NCBI GenBank assembly: GCA_002205965.3
Contig: NADL03000709.1
Location: forward strand, 186,001-250,000
Direction: 5' to 3'
From: Kappaphycus alvarezii
Taxonomy: Eukaryota > Rhodophyta > Florideophyceae > Gigartinales > Solieriaceae
DNA: 64,000 nucleotides
Shown: positions 35,913 through 46,685 of the stretch, piece by piece
Layout: each line of letters begins with the position of its first letter
Position numbering within the stretch: the first letter of the stretch is position 1
Translations under genes and position numbers: made by a program
The notes under the pieces: generated by a model
The model's input: the letters and a program-made list of their open reading frames with translations, nothing else
Database searches by the model: none
What the model was told of the DNA's origin: nothing

Positions 35913-36251
35913 TTACAAAGGGACGCTATAAGGACAAGGGTACGCCTTTTCCAGGGGCAGGCGACGCTTGGGAAGGGGCTGCATAAACGGGAGTGGCTGG
36001 TTTCTACTTGCTGAGGGGGATACATAAGTAAAGGTTGCCGCGGTGCCGAACCCAAATTCACGGTAGGGAATCAGGATTGCGAAAGAGGAGATCTGGGCAG
36101 CGAACGAGGCGTTGAAGGACTGTAAAATATTCATGATTGAGGTTAGTACAGAAGTTATGAAAGAGAAGCGCTTCATGATTAAGTTGGTGCGGGAGATGCC
36201 TTTTATCGATGAAGGGGATGAGATGCAGTTCGTGTGGGAAATTCGGAGCAA
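35913..36251 (-). CDS. Antisense ORF of X2, conserved in X1
   Basis: A 112-codon frame against the element direction. Its last 84 residues align gap-free with the antisense frame at 26332-26595 and share the stop position. The frame is intact in both copies, while the sense frame here has a TAG. It holds hydrophobic and Pro-rich peptides (LPKRRLPLEKAYPCPYS) and no known motif. It could be a genuine antisense ORF or a mirror of constraint on the sense strand. Confidence 0.35.
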   Translation of the reverse strand: MLRISHTNCISSPSSIKGISRTNLIMKRFSFITSVLTSIMNILQSFNASFAAQISSFAILIPYREFGFGTAATFTYVSPSASRNQPLPFMQPLPKRRLPLEKAYPCPYSVPL

Positions 36252-36318
36252 GAGGAGGGTTTGGGACTATGACAGTCTGGTGGTCGTCGAGTGGACAAAA
36301 GGTATCAGGAACCACTAA
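36028..36318 (+). CDS. Conserved 3' ORF of X2, unknown function
   Basis: Homologous to the X1 frame at 26447-26728 and ending at the equivalent stop (TKGIRNH). It reads GIRIAKEEIWAANEALKD, then FMIEVSTEVMKEKRFMIKLV and FIDEGDEMQFVWEI. One TAG (36064-36066) interrupts the first part. An upstream TAA (36025-36027) is shared with X1. The product would be charged and helical, ending in a Val-rich stretch. It lies between the minisatellite and LTR C3. No family recognised. Confidence 0.4.
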
Positions 36319-36609
36319 AATAACCTGATAAAATGAAGGTGGGTAGTTCCTAAAAACTCCAGCAGCTCACCGATTGGAGGATCTGGATAAATAACCGCAA
36401 TCAGTCAGCCCAGCAAGCAGCATGGACCAAATACCGCAGAAATCCAAGTTGTTGTGTAGGTCGGATTCGGAATCAAAAATAAGGGCGGGGAAAACTGCTT
36501 GAGTTCATGTCTTGTGATTTGGGTTTGTCTCGTGATTTTTTTGAGTTTTTGAGTTCTTTTAAGTTGTTTTTTTGCTGGTGATGTACGTGAGGGGTGCACA
36601 AGGTACGAA

Positions 36610-36763
36610 CGTTAAGGTTCAATTAGTATGTGGCATTTACACGTTTATTATCAGCTTAGTACTGTACAGTGGGGATTGCATTATCGGAACATTGCAATAG
36701 TGCATACATTCGAATCAAACGCGACTACTGTATTCGATTAAATTACTGTACCTGATGCATTTT
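36610..36763 (+). mobile_element. LTR C3, left part (3' LTR of X2)
   Basis: Starts CGTTAAGGTT (mutated TGTTA) and matches C1 and C2. It is cut by copia-2 after ATTTT (36759-36763). The same GAGGGGTGCACAAGGTACGAA-like sequence precedes C1 and C3, which marks the internal end of X elements. Confidence 0.75.
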
Positions 36764-37044
36764 TGATGGTCAGCGAGCGCGACACGCGCGCCCCGTGAAC
36801 CGATAGATATCTTTCTTCTCTCTGGGGCCAGAAGTCCCGCTGATAACCCGATCTGTCTAGTGGATAATCTCTTTACGGTTGACTAACCCGATCATTAGAC
36901 CTATATATGTACTTAAGGGTCCGCCCAATTGCCACCAGTAGAGGTCCTGCCATGAATAACCTACTACAAATCTTCCAAAGAACAGCGTCTCACGCCCCTG
37001 CCCCGCTGGGCTGACGAAGACACTCTTTCAAAAGTAGACCATCA
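36764..37044 (+). repeat. 5' LTR of copia-2
   Basis: Begins TGATGGTCAGCGAGCG and contains a TATATATGTAC stretch that could be the TATA region; it ends GACCATCA. The following ATCGATTGATTC does not fit a standard tRNA 3' end or the initiator half-tRNA, so the primer is unknown. Confidence 0.8.
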
Positions 37045-37086
37045 ATCGATTGATTCTCTTTCGTAGATTCACCGCATTCATCCATT

Positions 37087-38707
37087 ATGGACCCCAACCA
37101 ACCCTCGACGCCTCAAGGCGAGCCTAGCAACCACCCTGGCTCTCCCAGCAATGCGCAATGCGCACCCCCTGCCAGCGCTCCTGCGCCAATCCCGCCCGCC
37201 TACGAGAAGATCCAGAGCGTTTCTATCGAAGCCACCTTCGCTCTGCAGCAAGCAACGACTCCGACTTCCTGCCCCGTGCGAGGCACGATAATGTTTATCA
37301 GAACATGTTCGCCCTGTCCAATCAGGACATCGTTAAGTACAGCCCTACAGGCCCCGTCTTCATGGAGCACCTAAGCAAGTCCTTGGACCCGCTGCTCCTC
37401 TGTTCCCCCTCCGTTGCGAAGAACTATACATACATAAGAGCTCTCCGAGACGCTCTTATCGCAGTTTGTTTCACCATTCCGATCCTACCAAGGCATCGCA
37501 ACCTTACCATCCGCATTGCCCACCTCATATTCAAAGAGGGAGGCAACGAAGAAGCGTTCAACACCATCTTCTCGCACGTGATCGAGAAGCGCGATCACCT
37601 CTACAAAGTACTATCTACTGACCGCTCCTCTGAACCGCCGCGGACGCCGAAACCTGAAAAAGTGGAAGAAACCTATATTCCCTCTCAACCCACAGCTACC
37701 ACACCTGCCGCTAGCTCGGCCCCTAGTCCCTCTGCACCCTACACTCCCGGCTCGGATAATGGATCCACTCTAAGTGCGATTGTTTCCAATTTACAGAAAA
37801 CGCTTCGTAAGCTGACCACCCAGCGGGATGCTGAGTATAAGCAATTCCATGATGCGCAAATTGAACCCATGAAAAATATCATGTCGCAATATGTGTCCCG
37901 TCAAGACAAGAGCTTAACACAGTTTCGTTACATACTGACTATTGTGGTTGAAGAAAATTGCCGTTTACTCAGTGGCACACAGCCCACGCAAGCTCCTTTC
38001 CAGCAGCCTGCTCCTCCGACCAAAGAACCAAAGAAAGCATCTGCCACTACCCACCACCACCGCCGCCCCCGCGACGCAACTTTCAGCGCCCCCCTGTGCC
38101 CCCGCTACCAACGTTGGAGCTTAACACGCCGCCTGCCCGAGAAACCGACATGGAGAGCAGCAGCGAAAGTACTGCCTTAATCAGATCGGTTACGCTTCAG
38201 ATGGCCTCCTTTTCTGTATCCGCGTACTTTAAAGATCGACGCTTCAAAGCCGTCATAGATGACTCCTGGCAGCGCACCGCACGAGACTTCTAGCAGATCG
38301 CAATTAACTTCTATGATCTATACAGCGACGAAGTACTTGCACTTCTTCGCTTCATTTTGGATGACGAAGCACGCGATCACTATGAAGACGAGATCCGTCC
38401 CATGGTTCGCGATTATCACCAAGCAAAGGCCTTGATGTCCTTGCGTTTTGATAATATCGCCACTCAACGCCGCGTTCTGAACCACCTTCAGAAATTGAAG
38501 GTTGTGGACTATCTCAACGTCAAACGGTCTATTAAAGACGCGCTCACCAAAGTGACCGCCGAGATTCAAGCCAGATTCTTGGTCCGAAGGACTTTCAAAG
38601 CGATCATTTCAAACGCGAACTTTTACTATCCGCCATCGAAGGCCAAGATTTGTGTTCTATCGAGATACAGCGCCCAAATTCTAACTATTCTAGATACCAA
38701 GACTTAG
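37087..38707 (+). pseudogene. copia-2 gag
   Basis: The first ATG after the LTR opens a Pro/Ala-rich N-terminus (MDPNQPSTPQGEPSNHPG). Near 37270 the reading shifts to the frame 37158-38180 (ARHDNVYQNMFALSNQDIVK). A second Pro-rich hinge near 38.0 kb shifts into the frame that ends WQRTARDF at 38293, where a TAG replaces an expected Gln codon, and continues as DDEARDHYEDEIRPMVRDY and NHLQKLKVVDYLNVKRSIKD to 38707. This long Gag with a central Pro-rich linker is characteristic of the element but unlike the gag of copia-1. It would form the particle; three or more disruptions prevent that. Confidence 0.65.
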
Positions 38708-38723
38708 TCATGGCACTCGCAGA

Positions 38724-39320
38724 TTGCGCACAGCGATACTGCACGACTCAGAAGAATCAAGGAAACGAATATGCCGCCTTGGCAACGTTGATAAATCATC
38801 TAGTGTCAACTACGCCAAACCTCGCTTTGGCCGTCCAAACAACCCGAACAGACGTCGCCTCCAAAACGGATCCTTTCCCAACCGTTTCCAACGCTTCCAA
38901 CGTAAGACTAAACACGGAGAACTATGCCACCACTGTCGCAAACCAGGCCACTTCAAACGCGACTTTTCGCTCCTCCGCCAAGGCCGCAGGCTGTATCAAA
39001 CCTTATTCACAGCCCTGAATGACTCAAATCCTGACGGAGCAACGAATAGTGAAAACGAAGCAAGCATCCTCTTCATCTTCCAAGCGGCCCTTGCGCAAGA
39101 AACCACTGGAGTTGACGAAAAGGTACTCGACGAGGCCGCCACGCTGTTCATCGAGGTTATGGACAACCTCGAGTACGACCAACCCGACGAGAATAGCAGT
39201 GGTGACATCGCGGACCCACATAATGTCCATCTTGTTAATTTCCTCAAGAACTCCGCGTCTCTCTACGCCTCAGATCGACAGAGTTTGTCCAAATATCCCA
39301 CCACCAACGTGGATTTTTAA
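38724..39320 (+). pseudogene. copia-2 Gag C-terminus with zinc knuckle
   Basis: A basic stretch (RFGRPNNPNRRRLQNGSF) leads to CHHCRKPGHFKRDF (38935-38966). This is a CX2CX4HX4C knuckle whose last Cys is Phe. It is followed by an acidic region (ENSSGDIADPHNVH) leading towards the protease. Nucleocapsid-type RNA-binding end of Gag. Confidence 0.8.
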
Positions 39321-39419
39321 AGGGAAGTCAGCTGCGCCGACTTGCTTCCAATTTCTCATCTCCGCACACCATCAGATCTCTCCCGACCCCGAATCGAACT
39401 CAACTTTTGTTTCTAACCC

Positions 39420-39600
39420 CGAACTATCCCCGCCAATTTGCGCCAATCCCGAAATCTGGAGTGAGTACTTTCTTTCCAGCATCTATGCAGCTTTGCACGA
39501 CAATTTTCTATGTGCGTGCATCAATTCTGGTGCCAACAAATCCGTAATTGGGTTCCAGCAAGCACACGCTCTCACTGCTTCTATAAACGTTCCGCTCTAG
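39420..39600 (+). pseudogene. copia-2 protease remnant
   Basis: The frame contains CACINSGANKSVIGFQQAHAL. The catalytic triplet Asp-Ser-Gly-Ala appears as NSGA (39523-39534), a single Asp-to-Asn change (AAT). The aspartic protease would cut Gag-Pol; with Asn it would be inactive. The frame ends at TAG 39600, and no integrase follows. Confidence 0.7.
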
Positions 39601-39645
39601 TTGACGACTTCATCGCAACGATTAGAGGATTTAGAGTTTTTTTCA

Positions 39646-39682
39646 TTAGGGGTTTAGAAAACCCCTAAAACCCCCTAAATAT
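39646..39682. repeat. Telomere-like hairpin at the integrase deletion
   Basis: TTAGGGGTTT and AAACCCCTAA (39646-39655 and 39659-39668) form a perfect 10-bp stem with a 3-nt loop. They are followed by AACCCCCTAAA. The words resemble plant-type telomere repeats (TTTAGGG/CCCTAAA). It sits where about 1.5 kb of integrase sequence should be. Confidence 0.6.
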
Positions 39683-39699
39683 GCAATTTCCCACAGTTT

Positions 39700-40490
39700 T
39701 ATATCGCCTGCAATCAAGATCTTGCTCAATTAACAAAGTGCAACGTCAAGACAGTTGTTTCTAAACGAGAAGCCATTGACAAGTGTCGGCACCACAATGA
39801 AACACCGAACATCATTGGATCGCGATGGGTCCTCACCATCAAGAATTCCGAGACTGCGCTTCCCACATCCAAAGCTAGACTGATTGCCCAAGGGCACACC
39901 GATCGGGAAAAGGGCTCCCTCTTCCAAAAATCTCGCTCCATCCGTATACAAACTATACGTTTCATCACGGCAATTGCCGCAATGTTTGGATTTCGTCTCT
40001 GGTCGCACGAAATCACCCTTGCATATATCCAGGCGAAGGACCTCATTGAGCGCCGCATATTACTACGACCACCATCCGAGATGAACCTTAAACCAGATTC
40101 GCTACTCTGTCTTAATAGGGCCCTGTATGGTTTGACCTAATCAGGAGACTACTGGTATCATACGTACACCGAGCACACCCTGAAGTATTTAAAGATAACA
40201 AAGTCCTCTTCAGACCATGCCTTGTTCTTCAAATTCGGCAAGAACGGTAAATTAAACGGAATGACAGGAAATTATGTTGATTATTCTCTACAAGCTGGCA
40301 ATGGAGACTTTGAGGTCCTCACAAACGCAACCTCGAAACATTTTGATGCGAAGCCAAAAGTGCTCGGCAGCTTCGTCTATGCCGGGATCTACATCAGATC
40401 CACACCACCGCACATCGAGCTTCACCAGCGTCCTCGAGCTGAGCGACTGACGAAGTTGAGCGACTGACGAAGCTAACCACTCGTAGCTCC
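39700..40490 (+). pseudogene. copia-2 reverse transcriptase
   Basis: Copia RT motifs in order: IIGSRWVLTIKNS, KARLIAQGHTDREKGSLFQK (the KARL-x-A-x-G box), LWSHEITLAYIQAKD (the first catalytic Asp replaced), LLCLNRALYGLT followed by a stop where the usual Q-S/A-GDYW continues, and GNYVDYSLQAGN (40273-40284), where YVDD has become YVDY. Catalysis needs both aspartates, so the enzyme is dead. Downstream a short duplicated peptide (ERLTKLSD, ERLTKL) reflects a small tandem repeat near 40.45 kb. Confidence 0.88.
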
Positions 40491-40779
40491 TTTCAACATT
40501 TCAAGTCACTGGTGATGAAAATCAACTGGCTTATTCAAACGAGACCGGACGTTGCGTGCCGCAGTGCCCAGCTCGCACAAGTCACCAAGAACTTTTACGA
40601 CGACTCACATGTGAATTTATTGAACCAAGCCGTGGACTAGTTGCAGCGGACACCCGACATCTCCATCACACATTACCCAATGGACGTCGCCTAACTCAAC
40701 ATTCGATTTTAAACGGACTAATCCTTCGCGAATAACCACGACCTCTCATCACAGTTGGGATAAATCATCCCTCTATTTG

Positions 40780-41230
40780 ATAAACCCTGGCGCTGCAATT
40801 TGATTGACTTTAGGAGCTACAAGAGCAAACGCGCTGTCCGCTCTATCCTGGGTGCTGAGATTTACGGTTTCGCAGAAGCTTTCGACGCTGATGTCCTAAT
40901 TAAGTGTTATCTAGAGCGTTGTCTGAATCACAAGTTTTGTTTATGTATTTTGACGGACAGTCAAAGTATTTTTGACACTATCACTAAGGCAAGCTATACT
41001 AGGGAGAAGCGATTAATGATCGACCTGGCGACCGCGCGCGAAGCGAATCAGCGCAAAGAATTCTCGGACATCGGGCATATCAAGAAGGCGCATAATCATG
41101 TTGACGCGCTCACAAAGCTCAAGCTTTGGAAGGCTTTGGAGACACTTCTGCGCTCCGGACGCGTTGAACACCCCGCCGAACAATGGATAGTTCGTAAGGG
41201 TAACAGCGTCTTCTCCAGGCGAGAGAAAGA
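40780..41230 (+). pseudogene. copia-2 RNase H
   Basis: Reads SYKSKRAVRSILGAEIYGFAEAFD (the conserved S-x-KSKR-x3-S and AE pattern), CILTDSQSIFDTITKAS (catalytic D in TDS), EKRLMIDLATAREA and HIKKAHNHVDALTKLK (the ADALTK-type end with one change). It follows RT as in copia. The frame from 40800 to 41273 is open and runs into the 3' LTR. Apart from the missing upstream enzymes, this is the best-kept domain of the relic. Confidence 0.85.
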
Positions 41231-41238
41231 AGAGCCAG

Positions 41239-41449
41239 AGATGCTCAGCGAGCGCCACACGCGCCTCCCGTGAAGCGATAGATATCGGTCTTCTCTCTGG
41301 GGCCAGAGGTCTTAAGGGTCCTCCCAATTGCCACCAGTAAAGGTCCTGGCATGAATTGAATAACCCACGAGATATTCTCCAAACAACAGCGTTTCACGCC
41401 CCTTGCTAAGCTGCGCTGACGCAGACACTCTCTCCAAAGTATACCATAA
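41239..41449 (+). repeat. 3' LTR of copia-2, internally deleted
   Basis: Matches 36764-37044 but begins AGATGCTCAG (TG changed to AG), ends CCATAA, and misses about 70 bp around the TATATATG region, so the promoter part is gone. Confidence 0.82.
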
Positions 41450-41454
41450 ATTTT

Positions 41455-41508
41455 AGTGCACAGATTAGTAGTACAGTAGTCACTTTACGGCACCTCGCGA
41501 GTCCATGT
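41455..41508 (+). mobile_element. LTR C3, middle part
   Basis: Continues C3 after copia-2 with the CACTTTACGGCACCTCGCGAG block also present in C1 and C2. It is cut again by the solo LTR at the target CATGT (41504-41508). Confidence 0.7.
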
Positions 41509-41985
41509 TGTAGTATCACAGCCCAAAATGTATGACACGTGTGGCTCTTAGCAAGGTTGCTGGCGTAAGTCAACTGCAAGCCCTACAAGTCGAGCTTACA
41601 ATATCTGAAACAACTACTGACGGTTGTGCTCGGCGGGTTAACTTTCCCTTATTGCGGCAAGAACAAGTGTTTACTTCTTCTGTCTGGTGGCTGATGATTT
41701 TTCTTGTCTTGGACTTGCTCCGCCACTCGGTATGCAAGCCCTTATAGAGAGTTTTGTAGGCCCTCTGCACTGTACTTGAAAGTACAGTACTTGAAAGTAC
41801 AGTGCAGTGTATTGTAGAGGTAGTCCGCGATAAAAATTAAATCTAGTGGCTATAGGAGCGTTTTGTACTGTGTCAATATCATAAAATATCTGGGCATTCC
41901 TGCTGAGCTGTCACAAGTTCTGAGCTGTCTCAGCAAACAGTTTCCTTGCTGCGCTGGCACGATCGCGAGCGCTTTCTGTAAAACA
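41509..41985. mobile_element. Solo LTR (family D), 477 bp
   Basis: Begins TGTAGTATCACAG and ends TTTCTGTAAAACA. It is flanked by exact CATGT duplications (41504-41508 and 41986-41990), and the interrupted LTR C3 continues on both sides. The termini resemble those of the copia-1 LTR (TGTAGTATGC...GTACAACA), so it may be a related copia family. It contains a TTATAGAG TATA-like stretch and a strong inverted repeat at 41765-41807. Confidence 0.8.
41765..41807. repeat. Inverted and tandem repeat in solo LTR D
   Basis: CTGCACTGTACTT (41765-41777) is the exact reverse complement of 41795-41807. Between and overlapping them, TACTTGAAAGTACAG is present twice in tandem. It lies about 25 bp after a TTATAGAG stretch, so it could fold near the start of the LTR transcript. 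Confidence 0.8.
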
Positions 41986-42090
41986 CATGTAAAGACGCTA
42001 ACCCGGGGCATTAGGGTAAGTGAGGCATCATTTATTGGAATTATGACAGTACTGGTCCGTGCTTTACAACTTCGGAGTGAAGCTGTAACA
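41986..42090 (+). mobile_element. LTR C3, right part
   Basis: Ends GAAGCTGTAACA, matching the C2 end. With its other parts C3 is about 308 bp. This marks the right edge of element X2. Confidence 0.7.
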
Positions 42091-45000
42091 GTGAAGTACT
42101 AGACATAGAACGAATGGATAGAAAGCAGCTATTTGTTTAGAGATTCACAGAAATTTCCTGTGATTTACTGCTAATAGTTGCCGGTATGATGAAAAATAAT
42201 TGTAATTGTTTCCGGTTAGCAATTAATACGGGGTACCTGTCGCTCGACTTGAGCGAGGATCGAGCTAGGGGCGCCTTACCGCTGCCGAGGTCGGTGCCGT
42301 ACTCACCAAGGATCGCAAGCTCCCCGCTGTAAAATGGTACACTCGAATGGATGTATCGTAGGCTTTTTGTTCTTCAAATTGTCCTTACCCTTTTTCAGGC
42401 AGGATCGTTTTCTCGTGGTATGATATATACTACTCAGTCAGGTGAGCATGGTGCTCACCGTCAGTTCAAATGCACTTGGAACAAATGCAACGTAAGAACT
42501 TCCTCTCCTGACGTGTACATAATTATAGGAAAGCTGAAAAGAAAGTAGATGGTTCTGCGAGATACTGCTTGTCTCGACAGTAACTGAAGAGAAAACTTGA
42601 CTGCATTACTATCGGATGTCTACAAGATTGAAACGAAGACATGTCGCCACAGCAGCTATTCGGTCAAAGAAAATCATGGCACAAGACCACCATGCCCACC
42701 AGTAATCCCCATACACTGCTGCATGAATTTGTACACGTTTCAGTGAAAATCCAAGTTTTCTGTAACAACACCGTAACAGAAAGCTGGAATAACAAGAGGG
42801 CAATATTCAGCTCTCCGTAAGACCGCGCAGTTGCCGGAAGTTGCCAATAAATACGGTTGATTTCTGGAACACTTTGGTCCGATTCTGAGAAGCAGGCTAT
42901 CCTGCGTGTAGTAGGCCGCCTCGAGAATGATTTTCCATTTTTCTTTACGCGTTTCAGGGGGTTTGTGCTGACTAGATTGAGTTTGCAGTCGGGAATGAGA
43001 CGGCATACTTTGTCAATGACTTGCAAAGGGGTCCGACACAGGTCGGACATCACTAGCTAGTCAGAGACGACCAAATGACAAAACTAAAGCGTTGACGGAA
43101 CCTGCAGCGACCCAATGCGGCATCCATGAACAAACGGCGGGCGATATCCGTGATGAATTGTGTATGGAGGCGAACGGTGGCGTTTAACGGGGCGGCTACC
43201 GAGACAAGGGCGGTGGGCCAGAAGGTAACGTTAGGGGATTATTGGGTACGGGGCCGTTGCAAAAAGTTGAGAGTTGGAGTACCAATCCTCGCTCAAAGTC
43301 GCAAGGAGTGTGGTGCGGTACTGTAAGTCTAACTGTGCATTATCGTTCCCTTTGGGAAACCGAGTTGAAGAGCAGCGAATGGGGCCAATGAATAAGCCGC
43401 GAGGCGGAAGCCTTGTCGCTAGGTCGATTGCCGTTGGAGTTGTGTGCAAGTTTTGTGAATGGAGAGTTTTGCAAGAGGTTTGTAACAACTTTCTACTGTG
43501 CCTTTTCAGTGAAAGCTCGAAACAATTGAGCTGGAGCGCAGGTGTTTGCCTTGATATATTCGCGAGAGTGCAAACTGAGGCGGAATGTGCAGGGGAAACC
43601 CACAGACATATTTAGATGAATTAAAAGTAATAGTCCTCCCCCTGGTGTACCAGAGCCAGTCTCCCTGGGAGATAAGCCCTTCCTCTTACGATCCATCACG
43701 CTGGTGTGAGACAGTCACGTTGCAACTTTGCATAAAAATCACAGCAAGAATTGCGGTGGGCGGCGGACAAACCGCCTCTTGGCTGGCCAGACTTGCCCGA
43801 CAAGCATGTCGCAAAAGCGCCAAGACGGCAAGGAATTGCGCTATTGCCAGAAAAGTACGGGGTGAGGGCGGTTGGGGTGGGACGGTCCCCGGTGCTTTTA
43901 CAGTCGGAATTCCGTTGATGTCACGGGTCTGGACATGGGGATCTACGACGACATGTGCCAACAAGCGGAGCCATCACATGGGGGTGATGGCGGGGTGCAA
44001 GAGGGGTAGCGACAAAGGACTTGGCGACAACGCGATGAAGGGTACAGTTGGACAGGTGGAAATCGCTGACGTGTTCACGTTGTCGAGGGATGTTGCGCAT
44101 GTCTGATAAAGTCCTGGGAGCGTGGTATGGTGTTTTGAAAAGAGATGTTTGAAGCAGGGCGGGTTGATGGAACGCATTGTGCATATTTTGGTGCAAGAGA
44201 AAAGGGTAAAAGTTGTGCGATATCGCAGTGTAGAGAGTTGACGGTCGCTAGATAGTCAGCTCGGTCATACGACGAGGAAATATCGACATGTCGGACGTCC
44301 CCTTCAAGACTAGGCAGTATCAATGAATTTACATTCCCACTGTGAAAATGCCAGAGCTGCTGTGCACGTGGCAAGCTTGTGCACCTGTGTACTGTACTGT
44401 ACAATACACACAAGTGCACTTTGCACACTTTGGCGAATATTGGTACCGACAGGAGGTGGTAGAGAAAACTTACGAAATTTGACGGTTGGCGGGAGCAACT
44501 AGATTATCGATGGCTAAACGTAACCGCTTTTATCGATACTGCATCGCTCAAGTGACCGAGGTGTTTACGCCGGCCTCCCCGATGCATGTTACAATGGTCC
44601 GTCAAGCTATACTGTACTGTAGTGTAGTGTACGGTATGTCAGAATGTACAAATGTTTGCATCCAATTGTGTTGTGGTAACCTAGTCTACTGAAAATAGCA
44701 GATGATGATCTCCACACTTCTTGCGGATTCTGTTCCAGCAGCTGTTCATACAACAAGGTCTATGCGTTTGTGCAGTTGTGATCTGAAATAAGTGCCGACT
44801 CGCCAAATATCTGCCAGCAATCGCCTGTCACCACAAAAATAAATCTGAGTTTCAGCTGCTTGTACATTACCACAAGCTACCAAGCTATCGTCTTGACTCT
44901 ATATTTCTAATCACTTCCACTCTTCTAATCTATCGTTGTTGATGTTTAACTCGAAGCCAGCCGCACCAACCAATGTTTCTCTTGGAAACAGCAACAGCAG

Positions 45001-46680
45001 CATCAACGTTCGCACGATGACTTGACCGGTATACCGCACTCACTGTACAGTACTGTACCTCGGAGAGCATCACTGTCAATCGCTCGCGTGACCGACAATC
45101 AGCACTCAGCACTGCTGTTAGTCAACAACTGTCCACACACATGTACAACACTGTCAACATTGGTTGCACCACAAATACCGTACAATACGCGGCTCACAAT
45201 TTCCCCACGTATCCCCCTTTTCACCCGAGTCAATGTTTGACCAATCACGCCACACTTTTGCCACTCGCGCGAGGCAAATTGCCTCGCATTCAAAAGTGCC
45301 AATTCGAAACCCGCATCTACCTCCCACCTTGTCCGATGCCCATTAAAATCCACCAATTACCTCCACGCCGTCCATTTCCAAGCCAATGGCCGCCATCTCA
45401 TTACCCACCAAAAATCCGGAGATTTCCTCTATAAGTCGCTTGAAATTTCCCAACAATTCCTCCCATTGGCACACCTAACGTGCCGCCGTCCCCAATTCCC
45501 CCATTTTCTATCGTCTTTATAGATTTGACAGACGCAGCTATTGCCTTCCCGCCGCAATTGCACTCTACAGCATACCCTCATTTGTATCGCTCCACCCCCG
45601 CCTCGATCGCTTCGCTTGCGCAAGGTCTTTGGAAATTCCGGTGAGAGTCTTGCGAGCTGCGCTGATTCATTTTGCTTTATTTTCCCCGCCTGCCCCCCCA
45701 CCTACCACTCTCTCGAGTGCAGTGGTCGTAGCTTTACGATATCTACACCATCTGATGATGGCTCGCTACAGACACGCCTGTGCAACAAATTCCTTTCGCC
45801 AAATAAAATACCGCTATTGTCTGTTACAATATGCGTTGCAAATTAGAAACGCTGTTTACAAATACTGCACAGATCTCGTTGCAGTTTCCGCTCCTCTCAG
45901 CCACTACTGCGCCTCACAGGGCGTGTGATAGTGGAATGATTGCCAGTATGAACATGAGCTGCTCTCTGGGTGAGCCATAATCAGTGGAACTTTGCCGTGG
46001 AACACTTGACATGGATTGCTGAAAGTAACGCATGATCATGCATCAGTGCACGCGAGATTCGCAGTATGTCTACACTACACAGTCCTGACGCTCTTTTTGA
46101 CTTTTGCGTATTGTGCACTCTACGGTGAAATGTTCCTCGCAGCTGGTCCGCACATGACTGCATTTGGAGCAATACACCAACCTTGCACACCAAATACTTG
46201 GATAGCAAGAGGAAACTCTGCTCTAGTTACACCACTGCGTTATTTGTCGAGATATGCATATGCAACACTACTCCCCGCAGGTTTACAGCTGTTTCCTAGT
46301 TATTGTTGCAGAACCACACGCGTTGCGGGTCGTAAATGTAGTCGAAACCCCCGGGAGAAAAAGGCATTTTACGCGTTTCGCATTCTTTGTACCAAACGCG
46401 TTGGTGCCCTACTCTGCCGGAACCGCAGCCCGATTCCTCCTTCTAGGTCCTCTTACCTGTTCCACGCCTTTCACCTGACAACCTGGCGTGATGGATCGTG
46501 GTGACGCCGCGACCTTAACCATAAAAGTTAGCCTCGGAGCGGCCTGGTCATGGCTGTACACGCTGCATTGTGCCGAGGGCTAGGAGATAATGCGTTGGAA
46601 TCCGCTTTGCCCAGCTCCGATTCGCTCCGCTTCTTCAAGGAATTACGATAACTGTATGCAAAGAATACAACAGGAAGAAA
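42091..46680. other. Intergenic region
   Basis: No gene recognised. Several open frames of 100-170 codons exist (for example 43585-44106 and 46016-46504, plus strand), but they carry no motif, and frames on the opposite strand are equally long. The palindromic word TGTACAGTAC and its variants recur (near 44.39, 44.61 and 45.05 kb). The sequence is G+C-richer than the first third of the window. Confidence 0.5.
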
Positions 46681-46685
46681 AACTT

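Larger units (their letters stand above)
36764..41449 (+). mobile_element. Ty1/copia relic copia-2, integrase missing
   Basis: An LTR element on the plus strand inserted in LTR C3. The 5' LTR is 36764-37044 (281 bp, TGATGGTCAG...CCATCA). The 3' LTR is 41239-41449 (211 bp) and lacks an internal block of about 70 bp. The flanking target duplication is ATTTT (36759-36763 and 41450-41454). Coding order is gag, zinc knuckle, protease, RT, RNase H, with no integrase between protease and RT. LTR divergence and lost active sites show it is old and dead. Confidence 0.88.

Noticed and set aside
43585-44106. 173-codon plus-strand ORF in the intergenic region
   Set aside because: No motif, and opposite-strand frames of similar length overlap it.
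46016-46504. 162-codon plus-strand ORF
   Set aside because: No recognisable domain and no supporting context; retained only as part of the intergenic description.
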